DNA of 52,305 nt from an uncultured Lachnospiraceae bacterium (GTDB lineage Bacteria; Bacillota; Clostridia; Lachnospirales; Lachnospiraceae). The stretch lies in assembly GCA_947063675.1 (NCBI GenBank), contig CAMSTM010000004.1, forward strand, positions 1-52,305, written 5' to 3'. Shown in pieces: positions 36,321 through 44,963 of this stretch; the first letter of the stretch is position 1, and each line of letters begins with the position of its first letter. A program made the position numbers and the translations under genes. The notes under the pieces are model-generated. The model worked only from the letters and a program-made list of their open reading frames with translations, was not told where the DNA came from and made no database searches.

Positions 36321-37958
36321 GTGGATAATCAGGAAAAGAAGGGATTTCCCGGAAAGTTTTTTCATAATAAAACGGGACTGAAGGCATGGGGAGAGCTGTT
36401 TTGTACGGCTTATCTGTTGCTGATGTTCGGCGTGTATCCTTTTTATATGGAGCAGGGATACGTGGACATCGGGGAGGCAAAGTACCGGTTTTTTATCTAC
36501 TGCTCGCTGGCAGCGCTGGCCATCCTGGGAACCATCGGGGCGTGCCGTTATGCGAAAGTGTTGGGACAAAGGATAAAGAGGTGTGAGCCCTATCTGTTTT
36601 GCTGGGAGAATGTGACGGCTACGGATTTGTTTGTACTGTTATACGCCACGGAACTTTTTATCTCCTACGCGCTGTCCGGCTATCGTGAGGAAGCGCTCTG
36701 GGGCACGGAGGGGTGGCATATCGGACTTGTTCCCCTGCTTACCCTGTGCGGCCTTTACTTTTTAATATCTCGTTTTTTTGACGGTAGGGCGCTTGTCTGG
36801 TATGTAAGCGTGGCGGCGTCAGGGACAGTGTTTGTGCTGGGAATCCTGGACCGGTTTTCCGTTCACCTGATTCCTCTTAAAATCAGACAGCCGGCATTCA
36901 TTTCCACCCTGGGAAACATCAACTGGTTTTGCGGATATTTAACGGTGCTTGCGCCGATTGGCATTTACATATTTTTGTTTTCGGAAAAAAATGCGGAAAG
37001 CGGTGGCAGCGGTTCCTCTTTCGGACGGAGAGGAAAAAAGTGGTTTGCGGCATGTTATGTGGTAATTGCCTTTATGGCGGGATTCTGTCAGGGCAGCAGC
37101 AGTATCTTTGTGTTTTTTGCCGCACTGTTTTACATATTGTTGTGGATGGCAGTGGAAAAAAGAGCGTGGTTTGCAAACTGGTGCCTGCTGGCCGGTCTTT
37201 GGGGATTTGCGGCGCAGCTTGTGAGAGCCATGCGGATTCTGATGCCGGGACGGTATAACTATGAGACGGACAACTGGTGCGCTTATCTGACCGACTCCAA
37301 TATAACGCTGCTGATGGGAGCGGCGGCGTTTTTGTGCTTTGCATGGATGAAAAAAAGAGAAGCCGCCGGAGAAAAAAGAGCGGCCGGCGAGGCCGAATAC
37401 GCCAGCATAATAAAGACGGTACGCAGAGTAATGGCGGTCACGCTGGCGGCAGGTATATTTCTGTGGCTGGGATTGATTTGTTTTTTTACACTAAGGGGAA
37501 ACGCTAACCAGTTCTTTGACGGCGCCTTTTACTTCGATGAACACTGGGGAAACGGAAGGGGAGCGGCGCTGAAAGCCGGGGCAGAGATGTATGTCCAAAT
37601 GCCTTTCGGAAAAAAGGTTATCGGCACAGGGCCGGACTGTTTTTCCGCCTATGCCTATTCGCTGCCTAAGACAGCAGGGAGCCTGAGGGAAAGTTTTGGC
37701 GCCGACAGGCTCACAAACGCCCACAATGAGCTTCTGACCGGTCTTGTGAACACGGGAATAGCGGGCGTTATTTTATATTTGGGAATCTTTGGCTCATTTA
37801 TTTTAAGGCACGCAAAGAAAGGAACTTTCTTTTCCCGCATGGCGATTGTCTGTATTTTCTGCTATCTGGCGCATAATATGGTGAGCTTTGCCCAGGTGCT
37901 GAATGTGCCTTTTGTGTTTTGGGTTATGGCGATGGGGGAGAGGCAGAAGCGGGAATGA
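36321..37958 (+). CDS. O-antigen ligase/Wzy-like membrane protein
   Basis: A 545-residue protein with about a dozen hydrophobic spans. The C-terminal third has the hallmark of the Wzy_C/O-antigen ligase family: a large loop ending in TNAHNELLTGLVNTGIAGVILYLGIFGSF. Such proteins link or polymerise glycan chains on the outer side of the membrane; in a Gram-positive cell the target may be a capsule, teichoic acid or other wall glycan. The start is a GTG after GGGAAGAGGA. The stop codon overlaps the ATG of the following Abi_2 remnant (ATGA). Confidence 0.8.
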   Translation: MDNQEKKGFPGKFFHNKTGLKAWGELFCTAYLLLMFGVYPFYMEQGYVDIGEAKYRFFIYCSLAALAILGTIGACRYAKVLGQRIKRCEPYLFCWENVTATDLFVLLYATELFISYALSGYREEALWGTEGWHIGLVPLLTLCGLYFLISRFFDGRALVWYVSVAASGTVFVLGILDRFSVHLIPLKIRQPAFISTLGNINWFCGYLTVLAPIGIYIFLFSEKNAESGGSGSSFGRRGKKWFAACYVVIAFMAGFCQGSSSIFVFFAALFYILLWMAVEKRAWFANWCLLAGLWGFAAQLVRAMRILMPGRYNYETDNWCAYLTDSNITLLMGAAAFLCFAWMKKREAAGEKRAAGEAEYASIIKTVRRVMAVTLAAGIFLWLGLICFFTLRGNANQFFDGAFYFDEHWGNGRGAALKAGAEMYVQMPFGKKVIGTGPDCFSAYAYSLPKTAGSLRESFGADRLTNAHNELLTGLVNTGIAGVILYLGIFGSFILRHAKKGTFFSRMAIVCIFCYLAHNMVSFAQVLNVPFVFWVMAMGERQKRE

Positions 37959-38308
37959 AAAACAGTGATAAGGCTCAGATAGCTAAGAGTATATATGGGG
38001 TTAATTATCAGATTATGGATAGCTGGCTAAGGTGCCTTACAGATTTGCGCAATCGCTGCGCCCATTACTCCCGATTGTATTATTGGATTTTTCCGGCAAT
38101 TCCAAAGATGCCGTCAGGTGAAAAACACGTCTACACAAGACGTTTATTTTCCCAGATACTTATGCTTAAATTTATGTATCCCGATAAAGAAAAATGGGAC
38201 GATGAGTTTTTTAAACCGATGGTCAAAATGATAAATAAATATAAAGGAGATATCTCTCTGAAGCATCTGGATTTTCCATACAATTGGAAGTCTATGGTGA
38301 AACAGTAA
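37955..38308 (+). pseudogene. C-terminal remnant of an Abi_2-family (AbiD/F) protein
   Basis: This frame encodes 117 residues beginning MKNSDKAQIAKSIYG. The block WLRCLTDLRNRCAHYSRLYYW is the hallmark of the Abi_2 (AbiD/AbiF) family of abortive-infection proteins, and its RNxCAHxxR core resembles the RxxxxH motif of HEPN RNases. Intact proteins are about 300 residues, so roughly the N-terminal 60 percent is missing. The frame begins inside the stop codon of the upstream membrane gene, which looks like a deletion or recombination junction. It lacks a convincing ribosome-binding site. I regard it as inactive, though the HEPN-like catalytic part remains. Confidence 0.7.
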
Positions 38309-38402
38309 ATAATTAATGAAATGTTACCAGCCCTTTAATATTAATTAGCATTTCACCAAAGCCTGTGGTAAGATAGAAAAAAATACCTCAGGAGGTGCAA
38401 GC

Positions 38403-39128
38403 ATGAACGAAAGCCCGGAGTCTGTTTCAATTATAGGAGGTGCGGACGGCCCCACCGCAGTTTTTCTGGCGGGAAAGATGGGGGGCGGTTTTAAAACAGG
38501 AATCATTATCTTTGTGACAGCCATGCTGATACTGGCGGCGGTGATGGTTCTGTGGAAACCTGGCGTGAAAACGAAATACCGGTTTATCAGGCTGTCTGCG
38601 GGGAATCTGCTAATCCACCTCATGGACGGCCTTGTGACCTTTGTGAATACGCCGGATTTGGCGAGGGAGGGAAATATTCTGGTGAGCAGATTCGGTTTTG
38701 GATGGGGAGCGCTGTTTACGGCCAATCTTTTGGGATTTTTGCTGGTGGTACTGATGGCGTGGAATTTTAACAGGTATGAATATCCCAGGATTCCCTCAAA
38801 AAGCGTTTTTGATTATTATATGAAGCTGTTTTATGGGGAAAATTATAAGCCCTCCTGGTTCTGGTTCAAATTTTGCAAAAAGTTCCGGCCCATGTTTGCT
38901 CTTGTGAGTTATGCCGCTTACTGGGGGCTGACTGCGGGAGCGCCGGTGTTCGTGATTGGATGGCTGCTCCATATGGCGGGCATTTATCCTTTCTGGTTCA
39001 GCAGTACTAAAATAGCATGCGTTGTTTATGTGGCGGTGGCATTCGGATGTATTTATAAGTGGGCAAGGGACGGATATAAATTGAGCGGCGGCTGTGTGCC
39101 GGAGGCGGAAAAAGGAGGAGACAGATGA
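38403..39128 (+). CDS. membrane protein with Na+-decarboxylase beta-subunit motif
   Basis: A 241-residue membrane protein with about five hydrophobic segments. The first 25 residues contain SIIGGADGPTAVFLAGKM, which matches the conserved GGADGPT motif of the beta subunit of sodium-pumping decarboxylases (OadB/GcdB type), where it lies in the ion channel. The rest does not resemble the roughly 400-residue beta subunit. Segments near 30-50, 90-120 and 170-220 are hydrophobic. CAGGAGGTG precedes the ATG, and its stop overlaps the next start by 4 bases. Function unknown; a small ion-related membrane protein is the best guess. Confidence 0.6.
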   Translation: MNESPESVSIIGGADGPTAVFLAGKMGGGFKTGIIIFVTAMLILAAVMVLWKPGVKTKYRFIRLSAGNLLIHLMDGLVTFVNTPDLAREGNILVSRFGFGWGALFTANLLGFLLVVLMAWNFNRYEYPRIPSKSVFDYYMKLFYGENYKPSWFWFKFCKKFRPMFALVSYAAYWGLTAGAPVFVIGWLLHMAGIYPFWFSSTKIACVVYVAVAFGCIYKWARDGYKLSGGCVPEAEKGGDR

Positions 39129-40189
39129 GATATCAGGTTTACGCGGGGGCTTATACGGATAAGGAAAATCAGGACGGTATTTTCCAGTTGGAGTTGGATA
39201 CAGAGAAAGAAACGCTGCGGATTGTTCGGACTTACCGGGAATGCGACAGCCCGTCCTTTCTTGCAGTAACGCCGGATTATCTTTATGCGGTCAGTGAACG
39301 TGAGGACAGTAATGAGGGAATGGTCAGCGCCTACCGGAGAAACCGGGAAAACGGGGAACTGCATTTTATCAATTCTATTGTTACCCGGGGGACTGCCATG
39401 TGCCATATTAATGTGTGGCCGGACGGACGGTATTTTTCCGCGGCAAATTATATGAGCGGAAGCGTCTTTACAGGAAAGATTCGGGAGGACGGTTTCCTTG
39501 GCGGAGTATGCGCGTTCTGCCAGCATGAGAGCACAGGAGCGGGGGCAAATCCCGTCAGACAGGACGGGCCTCACGTGCACTGTACGCAGTTGTCAGAGAA
39601 CGGCAGAAGGCTATATGTGGCGGACCTTGGGCTTGACAGGGTATTTTGCTACGATATCGGGAAAGACGCCTCATTGACGCCGGCAAAAGAGAGAGCGCAG
39701 ATTCATCTTCCGGCGGGGGAAGGGCCCCGGCATCTGGTTTTCAGAAATCAGGGGAGATTTTTATATCTGACGGCGGAGCTTGGAAATAAGGTGTTTGTGT
39801 ATGAGACAAAAGACGGCGGAGAGACTTATGAAAATATTCAAACGGTGAGTACGCTGCCGGACGGGTATAAGGGAGAGAATACTGCGGCGGATATTCATTT
39901 TTCCAGGGACGGGAGATTTCTCTATGTCTCCAACCGGGGAATGGACAGCATTGCGCTGTACGAGGCGGATAAGGAAAGCGGTCTCATCGAAACAAGAGGG
40001 GTTTACGAGGCTTTTGGGCGGTGTCCGAGGAATTTTTGTATTACGCCGGATAACGGATATGTGCTGATTGCCAATCAGGAGAGCGGGAATGTGGCTCTGT
40101 GTAAAAGAGATATTTCTGCCGGCGGGATATGCGGAAAAGCGGATGAGGTGAGGATTCCGCGGGTGGCTTTTATTACTGTTGCGGAATAG
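39125..40189 (+). CDS. lactonase family beta-propeller protein
   Basis: A 354-residue seven-bladed propeller of the 6-phosphogluconolactonase (Pgl/YkgB) type. Diagnostic segments are YAGAYTDKENQDGIF at the start, DGPHVHCTQLSENGRRLYVADLGLDRV near 140-165, GEGPRHLVFRNQGRFLYLTAELGNKV near 195, and DIHFSRDGRFLYVSNRGMDSIALY near 258. It may hydrolyse 6-phosphogluconolactone in the pentose-phosphate pathway, but many homologues have other or unknown lactone substrates. It is translationally coupled to the membrane protein upstream, with AAAGGAGGAG before the ATG. Confidence 0.88.
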   Translation: MRYQVYAGAYTDKENQDGIFQLELDTEKETLRIVRTYRECDSPSFLAVTPDYLYAVSEREDSNEGMVSAYRRNRENGELHFINSIVTRGTAMCHINVWPDGRYFSAANYMSGSVFTGKIREDGFLGGVCAFCQHESTGAGANPVRQDGPHVHCTQLSENGRRLYVADLGLDRVFCYDIGKDASLTPAKERAQIHLPAGEGPRHLVFRNQGRFLYLTAELGNKVFVYETKDGGETYENIQTVSTLPDGYKGENTAADIHFSRDGRFLYVSNRGMDSIALYEADKESGLIETRGVYEAFGRCPRNFCITPDNGYVLIANQESGNVALCKRDISAGGICGKADEVRIPRVAFITVAE

Positions 40190-40212
40190 TCAAAACGGCG
40201 GCGGGGAACCAG

Positions 40213-40529
40213 TTATTGCTTAATCTTGCGCTGATAATTCTCTGACTGATGGAATATACCAGTCACATTAACAATATTGCCTTTCACATTGAAAACAACG
40301 ATAAGTTCATTTGTGGAACAATTGCCTCATGGCAATCTTTACTTGCCAAATATGTATTGCTGCTGAGTGGAAATTGAAGAGGATTTTCTTCCAGACGCCC
40401 ATACACATTTTCAATTCCACTCAGCAGATGTTGGGCGGCCAGCTCATTTTTCAATCTAAATAACAGGTGATATATAAGCTGGTCAAGCAATTTGTCAGCA
40501 TACTCTGTGATAATCAGCTTATAAGCCAT
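40213..40529 (-). pseudogene. RelE/ParE-type toxin, frameshifted
   Basis: The frame from 40529 encodes a RelE/ParE-like toxin beginning MAYKLIITEYADKLLDQLIYHL and containing KDCHEAIVPQMN; it then ends after a few out-of-frame residues at 40284. If one base is restored near 40313-40318 the reading continues as LIVVFNVKGNIVNVTGIFHQ and ends QRKIKQ at 40213, the expected C-terminus of the family. So a single-base deletion has inactivated the gene, removing the last beta strands that usually bear catalytic residues. The start overlaps the antitoxin stop by 11 bases. Confidence 0.8.
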
Positions 40530-40779
40530 ATTTTGCCCTCATTTCTGTCAGAGCAGTTCTGGCATCTTTTATCTGTCCAGTTTCCAGTTGTTTTTCAGAT
40601 ATTTCAATATCTCTATACATAGAAAGCCGTTTCATGATATTTTCATATATTTCCATGCTCATGATTACCATGTCTCCATATCCATTTTTTGTAATGTAAA
40701 TGGGTTCATCGGCTTTATGGCACATATCAGAAATCTCTGATGTATTTTTCAAATCTTTGACAGGTATAATTTGTGGCAT
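40519..40779 (-). CDS. Phd/YefM-family antitoxin
   Basis: An intact 86-residue antitoxin. The N-terminal DNA-binding fold reads MPQIIPVKDLKNTSEISDMCHKADEPIYITKNGYGDMVIMS, which is the classic Phd/YefM pattern; the C-terminal half (ISEKQLETGQIKDARTALTEMRAKYGL) is the disordered region that would wrap the toxin. It likely represses its own promoter together with the toxin. The ATG at 40779 follows AAAAGGAAG; the frame is open much further upstream but without family match. Its partner toxin is frameshifted. Confidence 0.88.
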   Translation of the reverse strand: MPQIIPVKDLKNTSEISDMCHKADEPIYITKNGYGDMVIMSMEIYENIMKRLSMYRDIEISEKQLETGQIKDARTALTEMRAKYGL

Positions 40780-40803
40780 TATATCAACTTCCTTTTGGGA
40801 TAA

Positions 40804-40832
40804 ATTATACCATAATATTGTCATTTTCTCAA
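40804..40832 (-). promoter_or_regulatory. sigma-A promoter of the toxin-antitoxin pair
   Basis: On the minus strand TTGAGA (plus 40827-40832) and a perfect TATAAT (40804-40809) are 17 bases apart, about 25 bases upstream of the antitoxin ATG. Confidence 0.7.
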
Positions 40833-41016
40833 TCAGTTTTTCAGATAATGCATTTTCTCGGATAAATGGATAAGGATGCGGAAACAGGAGAAGAAAGTAA
40901 ATTGAAAGATTCTGCTGCAAGGATATAAAGAAGATATACAAAATTGCTATATTATACAGCAAAAGCCGGCTTTTACAGCTGCGATACTGCCGGGCAAAAG
41001 GGGGAGGAACAAAAGG

Positions 41017-41499
41017 ATGAAATATCGAATGCTTCTGGTGGAGGACGACGACCGGATAAGAGAGATAGTGGAGGATTACTTTTCGGCCCATAAAAATATT
41101 CCAGGAGCCAGAAATCTGGGGGAAGAGGATGAGATTACCGTTATCAGTGCAAAAGACGGAGACGAGGGGCTTGTGCGGATTGCGGAGGGAGGAGATATGA
41201 AGATGGGAAAACACAGAAAAAAGAAGGTAAGCTTTGGAAGAATCTGGATTGCAATCGCCCTTCCGGTAGTTGCCCTTACAATAATTGCACTGGCAATTAT
41301 GTCAGAGCTGCTGCTCACGGCGCTGTTTATACAGGAGGAGCCTCTGGCATCCGAAGTTGCCTATGAGACTGCCCTGCGCTTAAAGGAGAGAGAGTTGTCA
41401 TCCCCTAAGGGATGCTCGGATATTCTTAATCTGGAAAAAAGTCAGATGGTGGCGGTTTTATATGATGAACAGGGAAATCGACTGGTGAGTCGGATATAA
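41017..41499 (+). pseudogene. response regulator fragment fused in frame to a histidine kinase N-terminus
   Basis: The 160-residue frame begins as a receiver domain (MKYRMLLVEDDDRIREIVEDYFSAH) but loses the phosphoacceptor aspartate and the whole DNA-binding domain after about residue 57. It runs straight into a kinase start, MKMGKHRKKKVSFGRIWIAIALP, which has its own ribosome-binding site (GGAGG at 41184-41188) and ATG at 41197. A membrane span follows, then part of an extracytoplasmic domain, and the frame ends at 41499. Continuation in another frame (ISGYGNRRHIGKENYSILL) shows a frameshift near 41487. An internal deletion of about 500 bases best explains the fusion. Confidence 0.75.
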
Positions 41500-41504
41500 G
41501 CGGG

Positions 41505-42333
41505 TATGGTAACCGGCGGCATATTGGAAAAGAAAATTACAGCATTCTTTTAAACCGGCTGAAAGAAATCCCGATGACCGACCGTCGGGAGAGAGCGGGG
41601 ATAGAAGGCGTGGATTTATTCGGCGTCTCTTTATGAGGAGCGGATTCTGGCGGAGGAGTACTACAGAAATACGTCGAATGCGCTGGCTCATGATTTGAAA
41701 ACGCCGCTGATGGCAATATCAGGATATGCAGAGATTATGCAGGAGGATATGTACTCTGAAAAGCGAAATTATTATGCGGAGGGGATTTTAAAAAGTGTAT
41801 CGGTGATGTTTTCTATTATAGAAAACATACTGGAGCTTGCCAGACTGGAAAATCTGCGAATGCTTCTGGCCAGGGAGAACATTATCCTGCCAGAGCTGAT
41901 AAAGGAGGTTATGAAACAGTTTCAGGTGGAAATCCGGTTGAAGGAGCTTAAGGTTTCTCTGGAAGGAGAGGAGGACGGCTTACGCATCTGGGCGGACAGG
42001 TCTTTGATGAAAAGGGCACTGGAAAATCTGATTGGCAATGCAGTAAAATATACGCCAAAGGGGCATGAAATTATAGTAACGGAAAATATGAAATGCTGTG
42101 AGATTAAGAACACGGGTGTTATGATTCCGGAAGATAAGCTGCCTTATGTGTGGGAGCCTTTTATAAAGGGGGAAATCGCAAGAACGGAAATAAACGGAAC
42201 GGGAATCGGGCTTACGATTGAAAAGGAAATTATGGATTTGCACGGATTTAACTGTGAAATCAAAAACGGAGATAACTGCGTAATCATGACAATAGATTTC
42301 GGGGAGCCGCGGGGAAGTAAGGGCGTCGGATAA
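41505..42333 (+). pseudogene. remainder of the degraded histidine kinase
   Basis: From about 41505 the kinase ectodomain continues in one frame to a TGA near 41634. After a second frameshift the kinase core continues: LYEERILAEEYYRNTSNALAHDLKTPLMAISGYAEIM (phosphoacceptor His in ALAHDLKTP), N box LENLIGNAVKYTPKG, and GTGIGLTIEKEIMDLHG near the end. The longest clean open part starts at the internal ATG at 41695, past the phosphoacceptor histidine. No HAMP domain is seen, so a further deletion is possible. The ATP domain looks undamaged, suggesting recent decay. Confidence 0.75.
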
Positions 42334-42391
42334 AGAGACACAGATTACATAAAGAGGTCAAAATCAACATATAAGAAAGTCAAAAACAGGA

Positions 42392-42430
42392 TTGCCCCCG
42401 AAAGCGGAAACAGTTACAATGAAAGTAACT
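42392..42430 (+). promoter_or_regulatory. candidate promoter with inverted repeat before the first GH3 gene
   Basis: TTGCCC (42392-42397) and TACAAT (42415-42420) are 17 bases apart. An inverted repeat AGTTAC/GTAACT (42412-42417 and 42425-42430) overlaps the -10 box and could be an operator. This is 68 bases before the gene. Confidence 0.45.
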
Positions 42431-42487
42431 AAAATGCGAAGAGGCATGGCAATGTCTTAAGCGTAACGAAATCAGGAGGATAAGAAC

Positions 42488-44911
42488 ATGGAGAAATGGA
42501 CACGCGCCTTATATCAGCCGGGACTTCCTTTAGGGGAAAACGGGGAAAGGCTCACAGGCTCAAAGGGGCATATCGAGCTTTCGAAGGAAGCGGCAAAGGA
42601 AGGTATGGTGCTGCTTAAAAACAGAGGGAACATTCTGCCTCTTAAGAGGGGAGCGAAGGTTGCGCTCTTTGGCAAGGGCACTTTTGACTATGTAAAGGGC
42701 GGCGGCGGAAGCGGCGATGTGACGGTGGCTTATATCCGCAATCTGTACGAAGGATTGAAGCTGCAAAAAGATAATATCAGCATATTTGAGCCGTTATGCG
42801 ATTATTACAGAAAAGATGTGGAGAAGCAGTATGCTGAAGGGAATGTTCCGGGTATGACCGTGGAGCCGGAAGTGCCGGAGGATTTGCTTGCCCTTGCAAA
42901 GGCTTATACGGACACGGCAATCATTTCCATCTGCCGTTTTTCCGGGGAAGGCTGGGACAGAAAGAGTGTTATCGACACGGAAAACAAGAACATGTGGGAC
43001 GACGAGCGGCGCATGACGGAGCTTTCCGCAAAGATTTTTGCCGACGGCGACTTCTGCCTTTCCAGGGAAGAGGCGGCTATGGTAGATGCCGTGAAGAAGA
43101 ATTTTGCACATGTGATTGTGGTTATGAACGTTGGCGGCATGGTTGACACCTCATGGTTTGTGGACGAGGACGCTATCGGAGCGGTTTTAATGGCATGGCA
43201 GGGCGGTATGGAAGGCGGTCTGGCGGCTGCGGAGCTGCTTGTGGGAAAAGGAAACCCTTCAGGAAAGCTTTCCGATACCTTTGCAAAGACGCTGGAGGAT
43301 TATCCATCCACCTACAATTTCCATAAGTCCAGAGACTACGTGGATTACACGGACGACATTTATGTGGGGTATCGTTACTTTGAAACTGTACCCGGCGCTG
43401 CGGAAAAGGTAAATTATCCCTTTGGTTTCGGCCTGTCCTACACCACTTTTAAAGTAAAGGCAAAAGACGCCAAAGTGAAAAAGGGAAACATCAGTGTGGA
43501 AGTGCATGTGACCAATACCGGAAGCGTTGCGGGAAAAGAAGTGGTACAGGTTTATTTCGAGGCTCCTCAAGGAAAACTCGGAAAGCCCAAAAAGCAGCTC
43601 ATTGCTTTTGCAAAGACAAGACTTCTTGCGCCGGGAGAGACGCAGAGAGTTTATTTAAGCTTCCCTGTGGAGGAAATGGCCTCCTACGACGACCTGGGCA
43701 AGGTACAGAAGTCTGCCTTTGTACTGGAAAAGGGAGAGTATCTTTTCCATGTGGGAACCTCGGTCCGGGATACAAAGGAGCTGGATTTGACCTATACGGT
43801 GGAGGAAGACGTTGTGGTGCGGCAGCTTGAAAGCCGTCTGGTTCCGTCTTCCCTTGCAAAGAGAATGCTTTCTGACGGAAGCTATGAGGAACTGCCTGTG
43901 ACTGAGGCAAACGACCCCGATTCGGGGGAACTGGAAAGAATTTCCAAGGATTTGCTGGAAGGCTACGCGCCGGCTGTCAGGGAAAGAGAACGCTTCCAGC
44001 TCTGGAAAGAGCCCTATAAAGCCGGGGTACATACTTTGATGGAGGTTGTGGAAGGAAAACTTTCCGTGGATGAATTTCTGGCTCAGTTAACGGATGAGGA
44101 AATGGCGCATATTCTGGGCGGCCAGCCCAATATGGGGGTTGCCAATACTTTCGGATACGGCAATCTGCCCGAGTACGGGGTGCCCTCCATTATGACGGCC
44201 GACGGCCCCGCAGGACTTCGTATCGCGCCCCAGTGCGGCGTGAACACCACATGCTGGCCCTGCTCCACCCTTCTTGCGTGCAGTTGGAACGCGGAAGTGA
44301 TTGAAGCCGTAGGCGCGGCAGGCGGAGCGGAAGTGAAGGAAAACAACATTGCCATGTGGCTGACTCCGGCAGTCAATATTCACAGAAGCCCTCTGTGCGG
44401 CAGGAACTTTGAATACTATTCGGAAGACCCTTATCTTGCCGGAAAACTGGCAAGCGCAATGGTAAAGGGCATTCAGTCCAACCATGTGGGCGCGACCGTA
44501 AAACATTTTGCTTTCAACAATAAAGAAACTAACCGTAAAAACAGCGATTCCAGAGTATCGGAACGCGCGGCAAGGGAGATTTATCTGAAAGCCTTTGAGA
44601 TTATTGTGAAGGAATCCGACCCTTGGTCGATTATGACTTCCTACAACATTATCAACGGCCACAGGGCTTCCGAAAGCGTGGACCTGCTGGAAGGGATTCT
44701 CAGAAATGAATGGGGATATGAAGGCTGCGTGACTACGGACTGGTGGACCTGCGGCGAGCATTACAAGGAAGTAAAGGCCGGAAATGATGTGAAGATGGGG
44801 TGTGGTTATCCCGAGCGTCTGCTCATGGCTCTTGAGAAGGGCTGCCTTACCAGAGAGGAAATGCACGCCTGCGCAAAGAGGATTATCAATCTGATTCTGA
44901 AAATAGACTGA
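42488..44911 (+). CDS. glycoside hydrolase family 3 protein, inverted domain order
   Basis: An 807-residue cytoplasmic enzyme (no signal peptide) likely to be a beta-glucosidase or related GH3 hydrolase. The GH3 C-terminal domain comes first (EAAKEGMVLLKNRGNILPLKRGAKVALFG near 35-65, then GKLSDTFAKTLEDYPS), followed by a fibronectin-III-like domain (GFGLSYTTFKVKAKDAKV to about 445). The TIM-barrel catalytic domain is last (about 520-807): VPSIMTADGPAGLR, RNFEYYSEDPYLAGKLA, KHFAFNNKETNR, and the nucleophile Asp751 in VTTDWW. Such swapped order is known from Butyrivibrio and Ruminococcus beta-glucosidases. CAGGAGGATAAG precedes the ATG. Confidence 0.92.
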   Translation: MEKWTRALYQPGLPLGENGERLTGSKGHIELSKEAAKEGMVLLKNRGNILPLKRGAKVALFGKGTFDYVKGGGGSGDVTVAYIRNLYEGLKLQKDNISIFEPLCDYYRKDVEKQYAEGNVPGMTVEPEVPEDLLALAKAYTDTAIISICRFSGEGWDRKSVIDTENKNMWDDERRMTELSAKIFADGDFCLSREEAAMVDAVKKNFAHVIVVMNVGGMVDTSWFVDEDAIGAVLMAWQGGMEGGLAAAELLVGKGNPSGKLSDTFAKTLEDYPSTYNFHKSRDYVDYTDDIYVGYRYFETVPGAAEKVNYPFGFGLSYTTFKVKAKDAKVKKGNISVEVHVTNTGSVAGKEVVQVYFEAPQGKLGKPKKQLIAFAKTRLLAPGETQRVYLSFPVEEMASYDDLGKVQKSAFVLEKGEYLFHVGTSVRDTKELDLTYTVEEDVVVRQLESRLVPSSLAKRMLSDGSYEELPVTEANDPDSGELERISKDLLEGYAPAVRERERFQLWKEPYKAGVHTLMEVVEGKLSVDEFLAQLTDEEMAHILGGQPNMGVANTFGYGNLPEYGVPSIMTADGPAGLRIAPQCGVNTTCWPCSTLLACSWNAEVIEAVGAAGGAEVKENNIAMWLTPAVNIHRSPLCGRNFEYYSEDPYLAGKLASAMVKGIQSNHVGATVKHFAFNNKETNRKNSDSRVSERAAREIYLKAFEIIVKESDPWSIMTSYNIINGHRASESVDLLEGILRNEWGYEGCVTTDWWTCGEHYKEVKAGNDVKMGCGYPERLLMALEKGCLTREEMHACAKRIINLILKID

Positions 44912-44963
44912 GAATGTCTGCGGATGTCTGAAACGGACAGGAATTTTGTGAAAGAGCAAGCAC

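Noticed and set aside
36321-37958. Considered as a flippase or PqqL-like polymerase instead of an O-antigen-ligase-type protein
   Set aside because: The C-terminal AHNELL motif with the large preceding loop fits the ligase/polymerase family better.
42488-44911. Frameshift or rearrangement as the cause of the unusual GH3 domain order
   Set aside because: The frame is continuous and the same order occurs in the neighbouring paralogue and is known from rumen bacteria.
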